DNA of 64,000 bases, from positions 15,975,116 through 16,039,115 of the forward strand of contig CM060856.1 of the NCBI GenBank assembly GCA_030737835.1. The letters are read 5' to 3'. This document shows positions 21,545 to 34,190 of this stretch, piece by piece. This DNA comes from Acorus gramineus. Its lineage: Eukaryota; Streptophyta; Magnoliopsida; Acorales; Acoraceae. Both the position numbers and the translations under genes were made by a program. Position 1 is the stretch's first letter. Each line of letters starts with the position of its first letter. Under the pieces are notes generated by a model. That model saw only the letters and a list, made by a program, of their open reading frames with translations. It had not been told where the DNA came from and searched no databases.

Positions 21545-22195
21545 ATGCCTAAGAACAACAAGTCAAGAAAGGTATCATCTTTCACATCCTCTTCTTTGAT
21601 GTATAAATGACATATGGTTAAGTCTAACATTCTAACATTGCATACATTGCATAAACAGGGTATCAAATTGAACACAAAGCACAAGCACTGCAATAAACTG
21701 ATGCAGAGCCTCGCGAAGGACATTGAGCACATGCGCAGAGACTTTGGCATGGAAACATGCATCGTGTACTATCCATCGGGCGCTGTGGCACCAATGGCGC
21801 TGCCTTCAGGAGAAGCTGTGGACAGGGCGACCATGAGGCTCTTTGGACCACCACCACCACCACCACCAGAGGTGGATATAACAGAGGGTATGTTTGGGGA
21901 GGAGGAGCGGGTGTGGCTGGAGAATGCGGTGGAGGAGTACTTGGGGGGATTGGGGGATTGGAGTGAGGAGCGGCGGGGGAGGCTAAAGGAAAATCTTGGA
22001 AGCTTGAGAAGGGAGGAGGCAATGGAGGATGTGAGCTTGGAAGAGTGGGGGGAATTGGATGTGGCCTTTGAAAGGCTTCAAGAGAGGTATCATAGGGAGA
22101 GGGTGGTGGGGGTGGGGGGAGAGGAGGTTGGAGATGATGATGGTGCTGATGTTGCTAATGCTGCTCCTTCTGCTGCTTCTTCCTCTTCTTCTTAG
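21545..22195 (+). CDS. Divergent type I MADS-box-like protein
   Basis: Two exons are predicted: 21545-21571 (MPKNNKSRK) and 21659-22195, joined in phase 0 across an 87-bp GT-AG intron, giving 187 aa. Residues about 6-68 line up with a MADS domain: basic start, GIKLNTKHKHCNKL, LAKDIEHMRRDFGMETCIV, then YPSG and a final RLFG. Many consensus residues are changed, including the usual KRR/KKA core. A run of seven Pro follows, then an acidic, Glu-rich helical region and a Ser-rich tail. An intron inside the MADS region is unusual for type I genes. AATAAA at 22345 may be the poly(A) signal. The family call rests on pattern and on neighbours that are MADS genes; an unrelated small protein is possible. 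Confidence 0.55.
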
Positions 22196-22878
22196 ATGGC
22201 AGTTTCTGTTTTGGTATCTTTATATCTGTTATTTGTTGGTTGGTTTGGTTGGTTGGTGTTTTTGTTTGTTCTGTGTTTTTGGTTGATTTTTTTATTGAGT
22301 TTGTGGAATCTTTTGTTTTGGTAGTGTGGATTAGGATCTTGATGAATAAAAGGCTGTTTGTTTTTTGCTGTCTGGCTTTAAGTATTACACATGTAAGCGT
22401 AGATTTTGGGTTGGTCTTTCATCCAAGCCAACCGAATTAGTCTGAATTTTGTTTGAAAAGTTTTACTTACGAAATCAACTTCACGAATCTCTTACAGATC
22501 TTGCCATTTATATGTATACTAATAGAATCACCTAAACTACATTAAAGTAATTACTTTAAAAACAGTTGCCCAAACAAAATTAACCATAATAATAATAAAA
22601 AAAAAGAGAAAAATAGTCAAATAATAAATATTATCAGGAGCATGTCCATGCATATACATGCAAACCACAAAAATGAAACATAGATAATAGATAAAATGAT
22701 AAAAGTGCAACTGCTCATCATCATAAAAGAAAGATTAATATATGATAACAACCCAATACAAGATAATAAAAACCCATCACCATCTACACCAAATAAAACC
22801 CAAACCCCATTAATCCCCCAATCTAACCACACATACACTAAATTAAAAGTCTAAAAACCCAATATAAACATAACAAAT

Positions 22879-23496
22879 CTAACTCCCAATCTGATCAATC
22901 AATACAAGCAAGTCCTCATAGCTACTGCTAAAGGTTCCACTCATCATCCACTCCTCCTCCACATTCATCGTCGTCATCGGAGCCACCGCCACCTCTTCCG
23001 CAACCGCCTCCCTTAAAAACACCAACCCATTGAGACGCTCGACGCGCTCCGCAACTTCCCTCGCCTTCCCCTCCGCGAGCGAGCCCACTTCGACCATGTC
23101 CGCGCCGACGACGACCTCCCCTTGGAGGCACCGCATCAGCGCCGCCTTCACCTCCGCCTCGCGATTCTTCCTCTCGACCCTCCCGAGCTGCTCCTTCAAT
23201 CTAGCGATCTCCCTCGCCAGGAACGCCTCTTGGTCGAGCGCGCGCGTCTTGTCCCGCGACGACGACGTGGGGAGGTCTCTGAATCGGGTGATAAGCGTGC
23301 GCGCGTCGAGCGCGGAGGGCCAGATGACCGGGTTGGGGTGGTCGCAGGGGGCGGCGACGAGCACGCACGCGGGGACGTCGCAGAGGAGGCTTAGCTCGCT
23401 CGCTTTCTTGAGGAGGCACGCCTTGCGCTTCAGGAAGATGCGGCGACGGGTCGTGTCGTTGGGGATGTAGGACATCTTTGTTTTCTGACGACCCAT
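22879..23496 (-). CDS. Type I M-gamma MADS-box protein (AGL80-like)
   Basis: Single-exon gene of 205 aa. It starts MGRQKTKMSYIPNDTTRRR, followed by FLKRKACLLKKASELSLLCDV, then the M-gamma hallmark NPVIWPS and a coiled region (EAFLAREIARLKEQLGRVE). No K domain is present, and length and layout fit M-gamma proteins, which form heterodimers with M-alpha/M-beta partners in embryo sac and endosperm. Codons are GC-rich compared with the AT-rich surroundings. The start is supported by a TATA box (CTATATAAAC, minus strand) about 65 bp upstream. It converges with the MADS-like gene ending at 22195. No EAR motif is seen, unlike the 10.7-kb and 19.8-kb genes. Confidence 0.9.
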   Translation of the reverse strand: MGRQKTKMSYIPNDTTRRRIFLKRKACLLKKASELSLLCDVPACVLVAAPCDHPNPVIWPSALDARTLITRFRDLPTSSSRDKTRALDQEAFLAREIARLKEQLGRVERKNREAEVKAALMRCLQGEVVVGADMVEVGSLAEGKAREVAERVERLNGLVFLREAVAEEVAVAPMTTMNVEEEWMMSGTFSSSYEDLLVLIDQIGS

Positions 23497-23558
23497 TGTG
23501 GAAATCCAAGAAAAATTAAGAGAGAGAAAGACAGACAGAGAGGGGGATTTGGGTTTGT

Positions 23559-23569
23559 GTTTATATAGA
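23559..23569 (-). promoter_or_regulatory. TATA box of the 22879-23496 MADS gene
   Basis: CTATATAAAC on the minus strand about 65 bp before the ATG, at a normal distance for a short leader. Confidence 0.6.
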
Positions 23570-23899
23570 GTGATTTGTGAAGGTGATGGTGGTTTGTTGT
23601 TGAAGATGATTGAATTGAATATTGAAGTGTCACTCTTAATTGTCGGAAGTATAAATCAACCGGATTTTGTGGGGAAATTAAATGTAGGGTGTTTGATTCT
23701 TAATGGCTAATAAGATCTTTTCGAGATCTCTTATGATTTATGATTTTAGTAATATATTGAGAGATTACTGCGTTAATGATTTAAATAGTTACCGACTAGT
23801 CTTCCCGGTGTAAATAAAAAAAGTTTTTTTTTTTTTTTCCGTGTATATCATTCAAAAATATATTCTTTAATTTTATAACACTTTAAATAACCTATTTAT

Positions 23900-24695
23900 T
23901 TTAAAAAAAAACTATCAAAAAAGTCTTCTCAAAGTTACAAATATCAAAATCAACCGCTTTTTAAAATTATACCTAAAAAAGTTTCATTTTACAATTTTAA
24001 AAACACAAAAAACCAATATACCCTTATGTAATTAAATCATTAACATATTCCATACCTCTTAACTTTGTTAAAATATTTCACCCTCTTAATTTTGTTAATG
24101 TATTTCACACATTTTCAACTAGAATTTTTTTTATTCTAGATTCTTTGTGATTAGGTGGATTTTGTGAGATATGTGCAATACAATTTGAGTTTTTTATGAT
24201 GAACTCCATTAAATGTTGATGCTTCTTTAAAAAAATGGATATGTACTAATAATATCATTAAAATATATGAATAGCCAAGCAAAAAAAAAAGTGAATAAGG
24301 ATTTAAAATATTAAAATATCATCTGCTGCATTGGTGCGCAACATAGATTTAAATTACATATTATGATTATATATAATGAAAAATAATAAACAATATCAGG
24401 TAAAATATATATAAGAAACACACAATATGATATATAATAACATAACCTCTAAGGGGATTGATTTGGGTCATGTAGAGGGAGATTGTTGTTTTATATGAAA
24501 TATATGTTTTTGGCGTAGAATAATCTAACAAGGGTTAGATGGATGTTAAAGATCTAATTACATAAGAGTAAATTAGTCTTTTGTGTTTCTAAAATTGTGA
24601 AATGAGATTTTTTTAAGTATAATTTTAAAAAGTAGCTGATTTGGGTATTTCTAACTTTTTAGAAGATTTTTGTCATTTTCCCTTATTTTTATACT
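23900..24695. repeat. Foldback element (about 0.8 kb)
   Basis: The left arm (about 23900-24060) contains TTTTTAAAATTATACCTAAAAAAG and ACCCTTATGTAATTAAATC. The right arm (about 24540-24695) contains the inverse forms, AGATCTAATTACATAAGAG and AAGTATAATTTTAAAAAG. The arms are about 160 bp with a unique AT-rich centre. It is noncoding. Confidence 0.6.
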
Positions 24696-26340
24696 ATTGA
24701 AACATGTAGAACTTATGCATATTCACCATCCTAGTTAACTTTCATCTAAATTTCTATTAAAATCTTAAAGTCATGAAGAAAAGACCAAATTACCCTTCTT
24801 CTATTTTCATATTTAATCTTACCCAATACAATATTTATAAAAAAGTAAAAAATATTAATTTTAACATGAAAATGATAAATTTCATCTAAAATCCAAAAAA
24901 ATAAAAATTAATCATACAAACTATTTATTAGCAAAGACATAATAATTATTAATACTTACATTAGTAAAAATGAAATAAAATTATTTTGAGAACAATTAAT
25001 CATATATATTAAAAAAATACAAATTTTTTAAAAAAAATTAGATCTTGATTGGAAGAAAAGAAAGAAGGGGTAAGGTTGAATGGTTCATGATTGATTTAAA
25101 AAGAACATAAAATTAATTAAGTTATTATGTTTAATTATTTACATTATTACAAAAAATATTATATGTTAATGTTATTTTTGTCATTTTTACTTCTTAATTA
25201 AGAAACTAACTATAGTTAAGGTTCATTTTGGTTAAAAGGGATAAAAGAGGGGCACATTTTTACATTACGAAAAGTTTTAATAGTATAAAAATAAATACGT
25301 TATTTGTGGTGGTATAAAAATACATACCATGTTTTATAAAAATAAATACGTTATTTGTGGTGGTATAAAAATAAATACCATGTTTTTTTTTATAGTATAC
25401 ATGCAAAAAACCCTAAAAAAAGATTGGAAAAAATTGAAGTAGCTCCCAAGAACTTATGAAAATCAGAAAAAGTCAATGTAAAATTGGTAAATCCTCTCAA
25501 GGCCTTATCTTATTAGACAACATTTATTTTAGTCTCTATAACTAATTTGATATGTGATTAACCCTAACCATGCATGTTAAATTACTGTTATACCCTTTTA
25601 AAATTTATTTTTCTTTGTTGGAAAAAATTGGCATAACTCTATGAAAACTTATGAAAATAAAAAAAAAATCCCCATAAAATTAAAAAATTGTCTTAACCCC
25701 TCCAAATCTTTTTCAAATCACAAAAGTCGCTGTGATTATCTAAAAGTATATACTGATTTATTTAAATTTTATTAAATAAATTATAGTTTTATAATCAAGG
25801 TGATATGCTTTTTATTGCTAGTAATTTTGAGTTGAAAATGTATTATTGAATTTTCATTTGGTTTTTAAATTTGTTTATCTGATTTTGTAATAGAGTTGAT
25901 GAAACTGTAATTTTTTTGTCTAATCTTTGTGTTGAGATGAGGAGGTGAAAATATTGAAAAATGACTCAATTTTGTAAAACAAATAAGGTTTGATAGCTTT
26001 TTTTTTACAATTGAGAATTTCATTTTAGGAGATGGGGATTTTGAAAAATGATAAGGGTATTTTTGTCTTACAAAAATGATTAAATTTGATTTTATAAAGT
26101 TTGTAAGGACTGAATCCAATTTTAATAAATTTTTAGGGACTTATTTCAATATACTTTAAACCGGGGGACTAAATTCGTTAAATCATATATATTTTATAGG
26201 GACCTAGAACAATTTTTTTATTTTAGAGTGATTTTTTGTGATTTTAAGAAGATTTTTCCTAAAAATATTTTGAAAAAACTGCCCACAATCAATACCCTAA
26301 TTTTTTTCAATTCATTTATATGCGATATAGCATACCATGT
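24696..26340. other. AT-rich intergenic DNA
   Basis: No gene is seen. The stretch includes a 51-bp tandem duplication (25284-25334 and 25335-25385, around AAATACGTTATTTGTGGTGG) and several AGGGACT/AGTCCCT motifs near 26100-26210 that resemble decayed element arms. Confidence 0.4.
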
Positions 26341-26915
26341 TATATACAGTATCCAAATAACCCCTTGTAAACTATCCAAAATTTATATAACCCCTTGATT
26401 TTTTTTAAACTCCACATAACCCCTTGAAAACACATGTGTAAATTCAAATAAACCGTTGTGTTAAACTTCCGTTGGCACGTGAGGAATATTCTACGAATAT
26501 TCTATTTAGTTAATCTTGACTGAAAACAAAGTATATCAAAAATCCCCTATAGTTTGTTAAAAATGCAAAATACACTCTTTAAATGATGATATTATCCCTT
26601 CGAATAGATTATAAAACATGCGGAGGGATAATCATCATTTACAGAGGTTTTTTCACATTTTTAATACTTTGTAGATGTTTTTGATATACTGTATTTTCAA
26701 TTAGGATTAACCATACCAAATATTCACATAATGATCCTCATTTGTCAACGAAAATTTTAATATTCACATAATGATCCTCATTTGTCAACGAAAATTTTAA
26801 CTTAAGGGATTATTTGGATTTACATAGATGTTTTGAGGGGGTTATATGAACTTCAAGAAAATTCAGGGGGTTATATCGATTTCAGGTAGTTTATAAGGGT
26901 TATATGGATTTTTCC
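26341..26915. repeat. Foldback element with an internal exact 40-bp tandem repeat
   Basis: The left arm carries repeated ATAACCCCTTG words (26358, 26389, 26415). The right arm carries the inverse GGGGTTATATG/GGGGGTTATAT words (26838-26900). Both arms share AAGTATATCAAAAA or its inverse near the centre. The right arm contains an exact 40-bp direct repeat, 26721-26760 and 26761-26800, missing from the left arm. Confidence 0.65.
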
Positions 26916-28004
26916 CTATTTTAAAATTTAGAAATATTTAGAAAAATCTAAATTTTGGTAATGCAAGTAATCGGCAATGTCAAATCTTAATAAGATACTC
27001 CTAAATGTGTGTGTATAAAATAGGAAAGATTGATTAAATATTACGTGATAAAGATAATTAAGTACTTAAGTTACAAGATTGTCATAAAAGATTTTTTGTA
27101 CAAATCTTAAAAATGACTAATTTTGTATTTCTAAACTTTGGAAGTTTTTCTTTAGGTATTTTACGCTCTTTTTTTTATATAGGTATTTCATCTAATAAGA
27201 TATACCAAACACCTTATCCAGAAATCTAGAATGGGCTTGGAATCATAGCTCATTTATTGACAAGATATTTTATTTTTTGTATCAGAGACCCCTGATTTAA
27301 CCTTACGATCAAACTGAAAATATTATCTTCACCTATTTATTTCAGTCTTATAAAAAATTCTTTTGAATATTGACAAGATATTTACAACTAAAGACCCGTA
27401 TAAAAGTATGGTGAGCAAGCCTGCATTTTGAAAATCCAAGTGTTACAAACCCACATTGAATAAATATTATTTGGGGAGCTTCTTCAAAGCCATTTTTTTT
27501 GTTAGACAAAAAAAAATCATGAAACGCATCTTCAATGCCAAATGCCCAAATCCGTTTGGATGGCATTTTCCGGCTTTCCACCGTGGAGTTGCGCCACTAC
27601 AGATCTAAACAAGACTTAAGAGGTCATTGGTTTGAGTTTCAATATTTACTCACCAAAAAAATAACCTAGAAAAAAAACACAAAATAATTACCCAAAAACG
27701 AAAAAAGATTGTGAGAATGAGCATGTAACCATGTTAACCATCCCAGGCAAGCAAAGTTCAACAGCACAAATTCTAGGAACTCAATACATTTTCTTTTTAC
27801 CCTAATCTGAAGCATTACATGGAAAATGGAGAATCAACTCATCCTCTGGCTAGTGAAAAATCATGGAAACAAACCTCCAACTATTCGAAACCGAACTCGG
27901 CCATTGTTTTGTAAGAAATTGATGTTCAAAACTACTACATGATCACATCAACAAGAAGGAGAACAATAATTAGTCCGCCAAAGATTAAGTCTGATGATGC
28001 AATA
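26916..28004. other. AT-rich intergenic DNA downstream of mL53
   Basis: No gene is recognised. A weak B-box-like GGTTTGAGTTTC lies near 27625, but no matching A box was found. The last 200 bp are probably the 3' UTR of mL53. Confidence 0.4.
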
Positions 28005-28244
28005 TCACTGCTTCTTTTCCTCCGCTTTTCTTGGCTAAAATGAAAATAGAGCAAGATAGTTAGCAGAAAGATAGTTAACATACCAGATGTATAAGCAAAA
28101 ATATTATATATGTTTATAACAAATCACAGGAAGACAACAAGGATGCTTTAATCCGCACTCGGCTCATCCACCTCTGCTTCCAAGCAACTACTATATGAAC
28201 AACAATGAAAAAATGTGGCTTGCTTCAACCAACAACTTGAACTA

Positions 28245-28286
<42 letters not shown>

Positions 28287-31200
28287 ATATATATATACAT
28301 AAATCAAATGGCCTATGGACTGACCATCACAAAGCCTGTCTTTGTTTGACTCTCTGTGATATGCGTTAGGCAAGCATAATACAGGAATACTGTTGGGCGC
28401 GGGAATTTTCCTAACATAAAATTCCAAATACCACCAGTTTGGTATACAGGTTTGAAACCCAATGTCACGGGAATGTACTCACATGGACACCTACACCCCC
28501 ATCAAATCCTATGCAAGTCACTACAAACTTTGGGTTGAAAATACAAGTTCACACGAACATGGAGAGAAAAAATATTGATACATCCATACCACCAACGCAT
28601 GCTAACGCACTCACGCTTAAAACTAATGATGGTGTGAAATGATACCTTTACCCTCCCTTAATTTATTCACCTATCTCCTTTTTCAAAAGTAGAGTGAAAA
28701 TGATCCAGTGGCCCAGTTAAAAAATGGTCCAGTGGTAAATTGTTCATTTAAACGGATTTAGATGCCTTTTTATGTTTTCAAGGACTTACATAGATATTTA
28801 ATTACATATAGATGGAATATTCTGAAAATGTGCAGCTGTATTGATAGAAATTTGACTCATGAACTATATTGACTAAACACAGTAGTTCAAGGACATACAT
28901 CTAGCCTTTCATGGGATTTGACAGACACTTACGGTCACATTTTTTTTTTCTATTTGTATTTGCTTTGTTCTCTGTTCTTTCACTGTCCATTCTATAGAAT
29001 TCTGCTTGCAGTGTAAATATTTCCAGATTAAAATACACCAATATATCTCAAAATTTCTGGCTCAACCTAGCTCACCCAAGTGAGATGTACATTTTGTAAA
29101 TTCTAAACCTGAAATATATGACTAGCATAAGACACTGACTCTCCTCTTTGTATCTTTAGAACCTGGGCTATTTAACACCTTTTAAATATAAAGGAAACAC
29201 CTTTTTTCTGTATACTCTAATGATGTCTTACAAAATGAAGATCAGAACAATTAAAACAGCAATGCGAAACTCCACAAATGCATCTGCAACGCATCCACTG
29301 TTGACATCAAATTATGATCTGCAGGTAAAATTTTCAACTATTACATTGGCAACCCATACCTATCCTCAGAGAAATTGTAATCCAACTAAAAAAGACTATG
29401 GTTGTCTTTATTGTTACACTCTCTATGGAACCAGACTATTTACTATTGATAACTTTATTATAGGTTAAATGAAACATAACAAAAGCTTTGGGCAGAATCT
29501 CCTATATTGGTTTAGTGGTTTGATTAAAAAAGCAAGACATTTTTCCAGAGAGACATACACCACAATTAGTTCTCTGACAGCCCTTTATCCCAAGATTGGA
29601 AGCTAATTACATGAATTCTTTTTTCCAATTCAGCTCATTAAATGTCATGTCCCCCAATACATATACACTCAATATGTTCATCCTTATTGTCACTGTTCAA
29701 GTTTGTTTTGGCCTCCAAGTCAACTAAAGTTATTAAAAATCAAATATCACTCAACCAGTGGGAAACTCAGACAAGACATGTACCATGACAAAGAGACATG
29801 ACCTTCCCTAATTCTGTTCTATTCACAACCATAAGAGCATCAAGCAATACAGGTGGCCTCTTTTGTAATTTTCTTATCTACTAATCAAAACTTTAACATT
29901 CATTAAAAATATTGATTTAGTAGCATGACAGTATCCTGGTGTGTTGACATAAGGACTGGATCAGTTCAAAGAAATCATGCTATGTAGATAAACTATATTC
30001 AAGAACCATGAGCTTTAAAATTTGTTTGAATAATGATTCTGTTTCCACTAAGATGAATAATGTTCATTTGCTAGAGATATGTGGGGGTTCTTTTGGGGGC
30101 TGCTGCGAACTTTTGTTCTGATTTTCGTGGCCTTGACGGACTTTGGAAAGTTGAAAAAGAGTTGAAGAAAAAAGGAGACAGAAGCACAAAGGCCAAGGTG
30201 TATCATGTTTTAATCCATGCAGACTGCTGATCTATATGGCTCACTAGAAATGGTATGGTTCTCAAGGGTGCCAATTCTCATGTAGAGAACGTACTATATT
30301 TTTATTATTATTATTATCAAAGACAGGCTGAAACAAAGACACAGAATGTGGCATTCAGGAAAGATTGGTCATTTACGAGCGAGCATTGTGTTTTCATTTG
30401 ATCTTCTAGGAAAGAATGCTTCAGTATTCCTGTTTTGTGGTTCCTTCCTTCTACTTGGTTGTGTATAAACTTTCTTTTTCTGTTTGGGTTTTTTGGACAG
30501 CAAGTAGATTTCTCATCTACGTGTTGGTCCCCTTCTTTTTTTTTCTCCATATTGGGATTATACCCAGATTTTATCAATGAATGGTGGTAGCCTGGGAGGG
30601 TTCCTATCTTGCATAAAACAATATGATGACATGATCATTCATATTCATTCAATGCACTATTTAAAAAAGCGCTTTGAGAGAATAACCATGATCACACCAA
30701 TTCGATTGTTTTGATGCTAGTTTGTGAAATTCATTTGTGATTGTAGCATTGCTTTAACATCTCCATTTTGTCAAAATGGCCTGGGAATGACTCATTCTTC
30801 AATTTTTTTCAAAATTTAGATTAGATTTTATGCATTTTATGCTTCTTTGGGCTCCAAAGAATAATTAACACATTGTAACAGGACTCAAAGAACAAAATTG
30901 AAATCCACTCTACACATCCCAAAACCAAATTTATACCTGAATAAAATTCTACTTATTGAAGATTCAATGTTTCCAAACCTATATGAAATTCTACATCAAT
31001 TCCATCTCACTCCTCCCAAACAAATATTCTAATAATAAACAATTGCAGACCAACGAAACATAAACACTCACATAGACGAACCGTTCGAAGAAATCAAGGG
31101 AGAAGAGAACGCGTTACCTTGGTCCCGGGAGCGGGCAAGAGGAGCTCCTCCTGGGGGATGATGACGGGCCACTTCTCGCCGGCCTCTCGGAACATCTGCT

Positions 31201-31474
31201 CGGTCTCGGAGTAGCGGCCCTTCTCGAGGATCCTCTGACGGATGGACTGAGCGGAGACGGAGGTGGCGTCGATGAGCTCCTCGGAACCGTCGGCGTAGGT
31301 GACGGCGATGACCGGGGGTTGGTCGTCCGTGCGCCTCTTGACGAGGATCTGACAGCCGGGGTTGGACTCCCTCGCCTTCATCGACCTGCACTGGGAGAGG
31401 AACTCCAGGCAGCCCGCCTTGCGCGGGTCCAGCGCGTTGAACTCGATCCGCACCTTCGACAGGAACTTCAACAT
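28005..31474 (-). CDS. Mitochondrial large-subunit ribosomal protein mL53
   Basis: Exon 1 is 31474-31118 (119 codons: MLKFLSKVRIEFNALDPRKA at the start, then CRSMKARESNPGCQILVKRR, the acidic EELIDATS and EKWPVIIPQEELLLPAPGTK). A GTAACG donor follows. The best last exon is 28034-28005, after a TTTTAG acceptor, adding PRKAEEKKQ and a stop in phase 0. The total is 128 aa. Plant proteins of this type are annotated as 39S L53/mL53, a mitoribosomal large-subunit component made in the cytosol and imported. The 3.1-kb intron carrying only nine final codons is unusual, so the last exon is less certain than the first. GC content is high in exon 1 only. Confidence 0.8.
28035..31117 (-). other. Intron of mL53
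   Basis: 3.08 kb of AT-rich DNA with no recognisable gene. It contains a (CT)n microsatellite and a TATTATTATTATT run near 30301. Confidence 0.6.
28249..28284. repeat. (CT)n microsatellite
   Basis: About 18 uninterrupted CT units followed by a short TA run, inside the mL53 intron. Confidence 0.95.
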
Positions 31475-31575
31475 CCTCTCTCTCTCTCGCTCACTCCGCG
31501 TTTGTTCTGTGCGTCTCCGTCCGGGCCGACAATCTCGGCCCGACCAAGTAGTACCGCAGCTGGTGCTGTGACTGT

Positions 31576-31599
31576 GGGTTGGGTTGGGTTGGGTTGGGT
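31576..31599. repeat. GGGTT pentanucleotide repeat near the mL53 promoter
   Basis: Nearly five tandem GGGTT units about 100 bp upstream of the mL53 start codon; on the minus strand it reads AACCC. Confidence 0.9.
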
Positions 31600-31716
31600 G
31601 TTCAACCAGGCCCAACCCGAAATTGGAAGAACACATGTAGTTATTCATGTAAACTTTACTTCACGTGTGAAATCATCTAACATGGTTTATACTATGTTAT
31701 ATATTAAAAAGCAAAG

Positions 31717-31999
31717 ATTTTTATTTTTAAGTTATTATAAACTATAAGATTTAGTGATCGATCCTTTAATTCTTCATATTTTGATTTTAGTCCCCAGATT
31801 TAAAGGATAAATTCATTTTTCATCCCTGAGAGTGAGAGGGACTCATCCCTAAATTATTTGGTTTTGTTTTTAGTCCCTGGGAGGGACTAAAAAGGAACAT
31901 ATCATTTAAATCTGGGGACTAAAATCAAAATATGAAGAAATGAAAGATCGATCTCTAAATATGTATGTTTACATGGACTGAAAACTAAAAAAACCCTTA
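31717..31999. repeat. Foldback element family 1, third copy upstream of mL53
   Basis: Same family as 4999-5277. The left arm has GATTTAGTGATCGATCC and TTTTAGTCCCCAGATTTAAAGG; the right arm has GGGACTAAAATCAAAATATG and GATCGATCTCTAAAT. It lies between the divergently transcribed mL53 and CCCH genes, about 240 bp upstream of the mL53 start codon. Confidence 0.7.
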
Positions 32000-34190
32000 A
32001 AATTATTATATATCGGTGCTGGTCTAACTGGACCCAGTACTTTATATTTAGCATCTAATAATTCATAGTTGATTAATAAACTATTAAATAATTTTAGATA
32101 TTGTATATCTATTAATCAATTTTTTATGTTATCCCTATTATTTTTATGATATTAATTTTATTTTGATGTTACTTGTTATTATTTTGTAGTTCAAAATTAT
32201 TATATACATAATATAATGTGTAGGCATTATATTTTATATTTAAAAAAGTGATTGATTAATTTTCAATTAATCCATAGTTTATACTCAACCGTTCGACTAA
32301 CATCTAGCAGTTTTTACAGTATTGGTATATCTGTAATATATTCTCTTCCGAAAAACCAAAAAAAATATAGATTCAATTCATTTAATAGATGAGTAAATAT
32401 TTAAAATTTTTAATTATGTGTGATTTGAAAAAGTGGCAGCATAAATGATAGACTATTAACATTTTTCTAATTAAAAATTTAACTTGTTTTGACCCTAAAG
32501 CCTGAAACTGCTCAATTTATAGAGTTAATCTATGGATTCAATGGCTTGAGTTCATATTCAGATTGAATTGGAGTTTAACACAAGCAGTTGAAACTATAGA
32601 ATTTTTTATATTACAAAAAAAGTTGGGTTGGTCATGCCCCACCTCATAATACCAAGGTTGACCCGATTGTAAAAGACACAGTCTTCTCTGGTTTTGGTCT
32701 ATTGTGTGTTTTGGATTCATGTGTAAAATAAATTATAATAACATTTAAGATCTTGATTAACGTGTTTATGAATACTATAATCATATTTTTTTATCACGCG
32801 GAATCATTATAATATATATATACACACACACACAAACATTTTTCTACGGTGAGTAGCATTTTTTTAGTACAAGAACTTAAAAAAGAATAAAATAATTCTT
32901 CATTCTTCTATCTTTTTATGGAGTGGACTTACTTTTGCTTGTGCAAACACAAGATGTTGTGAGACATGAAAAAATGGGTTGGGAGTCCACTCCCTTTTAT
33001 AGATGGAGAGGGGGAACCCTCCCACACTCAAAAATAAATTGGATTCTTAAAACTTATTGAAGAATTCAATGAACCTACTAAATGTTTTGGGAATGTATCC
33101 AATAATGGGTGGGTGTTGGGAATACAAAGGACATTGAATATTTTTCTTGTTCCAATGGTAATTCATGTACACAATTATTTCATACATTGTGTGCAACTTT
33201 AAAAAGGATGTATATACATTTATCATTCACTTAATGAAAATGTACATACATTATGTACCGCTTAATGAGATACACACAATTACTTTTTATACATTGTGTA
33301 TTTCTCGATTCATTATTCAATTGATAGTCATGGGAGTTGAACCACATAAAAACTTAATTAATTTATACTTAATCAATTCACTCTTCCAATGTAATCTTTC
33401 ATGAACCAAATAATGAAATGAAATATTGATCATTTCATGTCCATATTCTTTTCTTAATGGGTCATACTCTTACATCATGTTGATTGAAGTATATTTAATA
33501 TCGGTAGTGGTTAATTGTATAGTTTATATTCATCTAGTGCCTTATACAAAATAAAAAATAAAAAGAAATAATGTGTCCAATACTGTGTATTCCTTTTTTT
33601 TTTTTTTAAATATGTTCACTCATTAAAATACATATTATTATAATCAATAATATATATATTGAAATATGTTAATGTATTTTTTCTAAATGATTTTTTTTTA
33701 ATTTTCATATATGTGAGTGTATAGATGGTTGGGGTTTATTTTTGAGTTGCAAATGAGCTACAAAATAAGAGGAAAAATAGTAACTCGATTTGATAAGCAA
33801 AGAGAATTATTCATTCCTAAGAATCCAATTTTCCCGTAAATTCTATGTAAGAAAATTTTAATTTAAAATATCTAAAAATGAATAACAAAATTAATATTTC
33901 AAAATTTTTTGTTTTACTTTTTTTTAGCTAAATGAGTATAACAACGAACATCAAATGAATCAATCTAATCATATGTTTGTCAGTGCTTAAAATAAAATGG
34001 GAATTTTTATGCTCACTACATACACAGTTAGAATTTACATCATTGATTTTTTATATATATTTACTAAAAATGAATTCATTCGATTTGAAATAGAACGATA
34101 TACATTTTTCATTAAATCACATACGTCGTTAGATTATGTTTATTATTTTTTTTTAAATAAAAACATATGTTATTTTAGACGATAAAAAAA
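32000..34190. other. AT-rich intergenic DNA between mL53 and the CCCH gene
   Basis: No gene was found. The stretch is very AT-rich with short AT/CA runs (for example CACACACACA near 32823) and homopolymer T. Open frames are short and without recognisable motifs. Confidence 0.4.

Noticed and set aside
27580-27660. SINE-like B box GGTTTGAGTTTC downstream of mL53
   Set aside because: No convincing A box at the right distance and no flanking repeats.
30920-31400. Long minus-strand frame with Arg-rich sequence over mL53 exon 1
   Set aside because: It is a shadow of the GC-rich mL53 exon in another frame.
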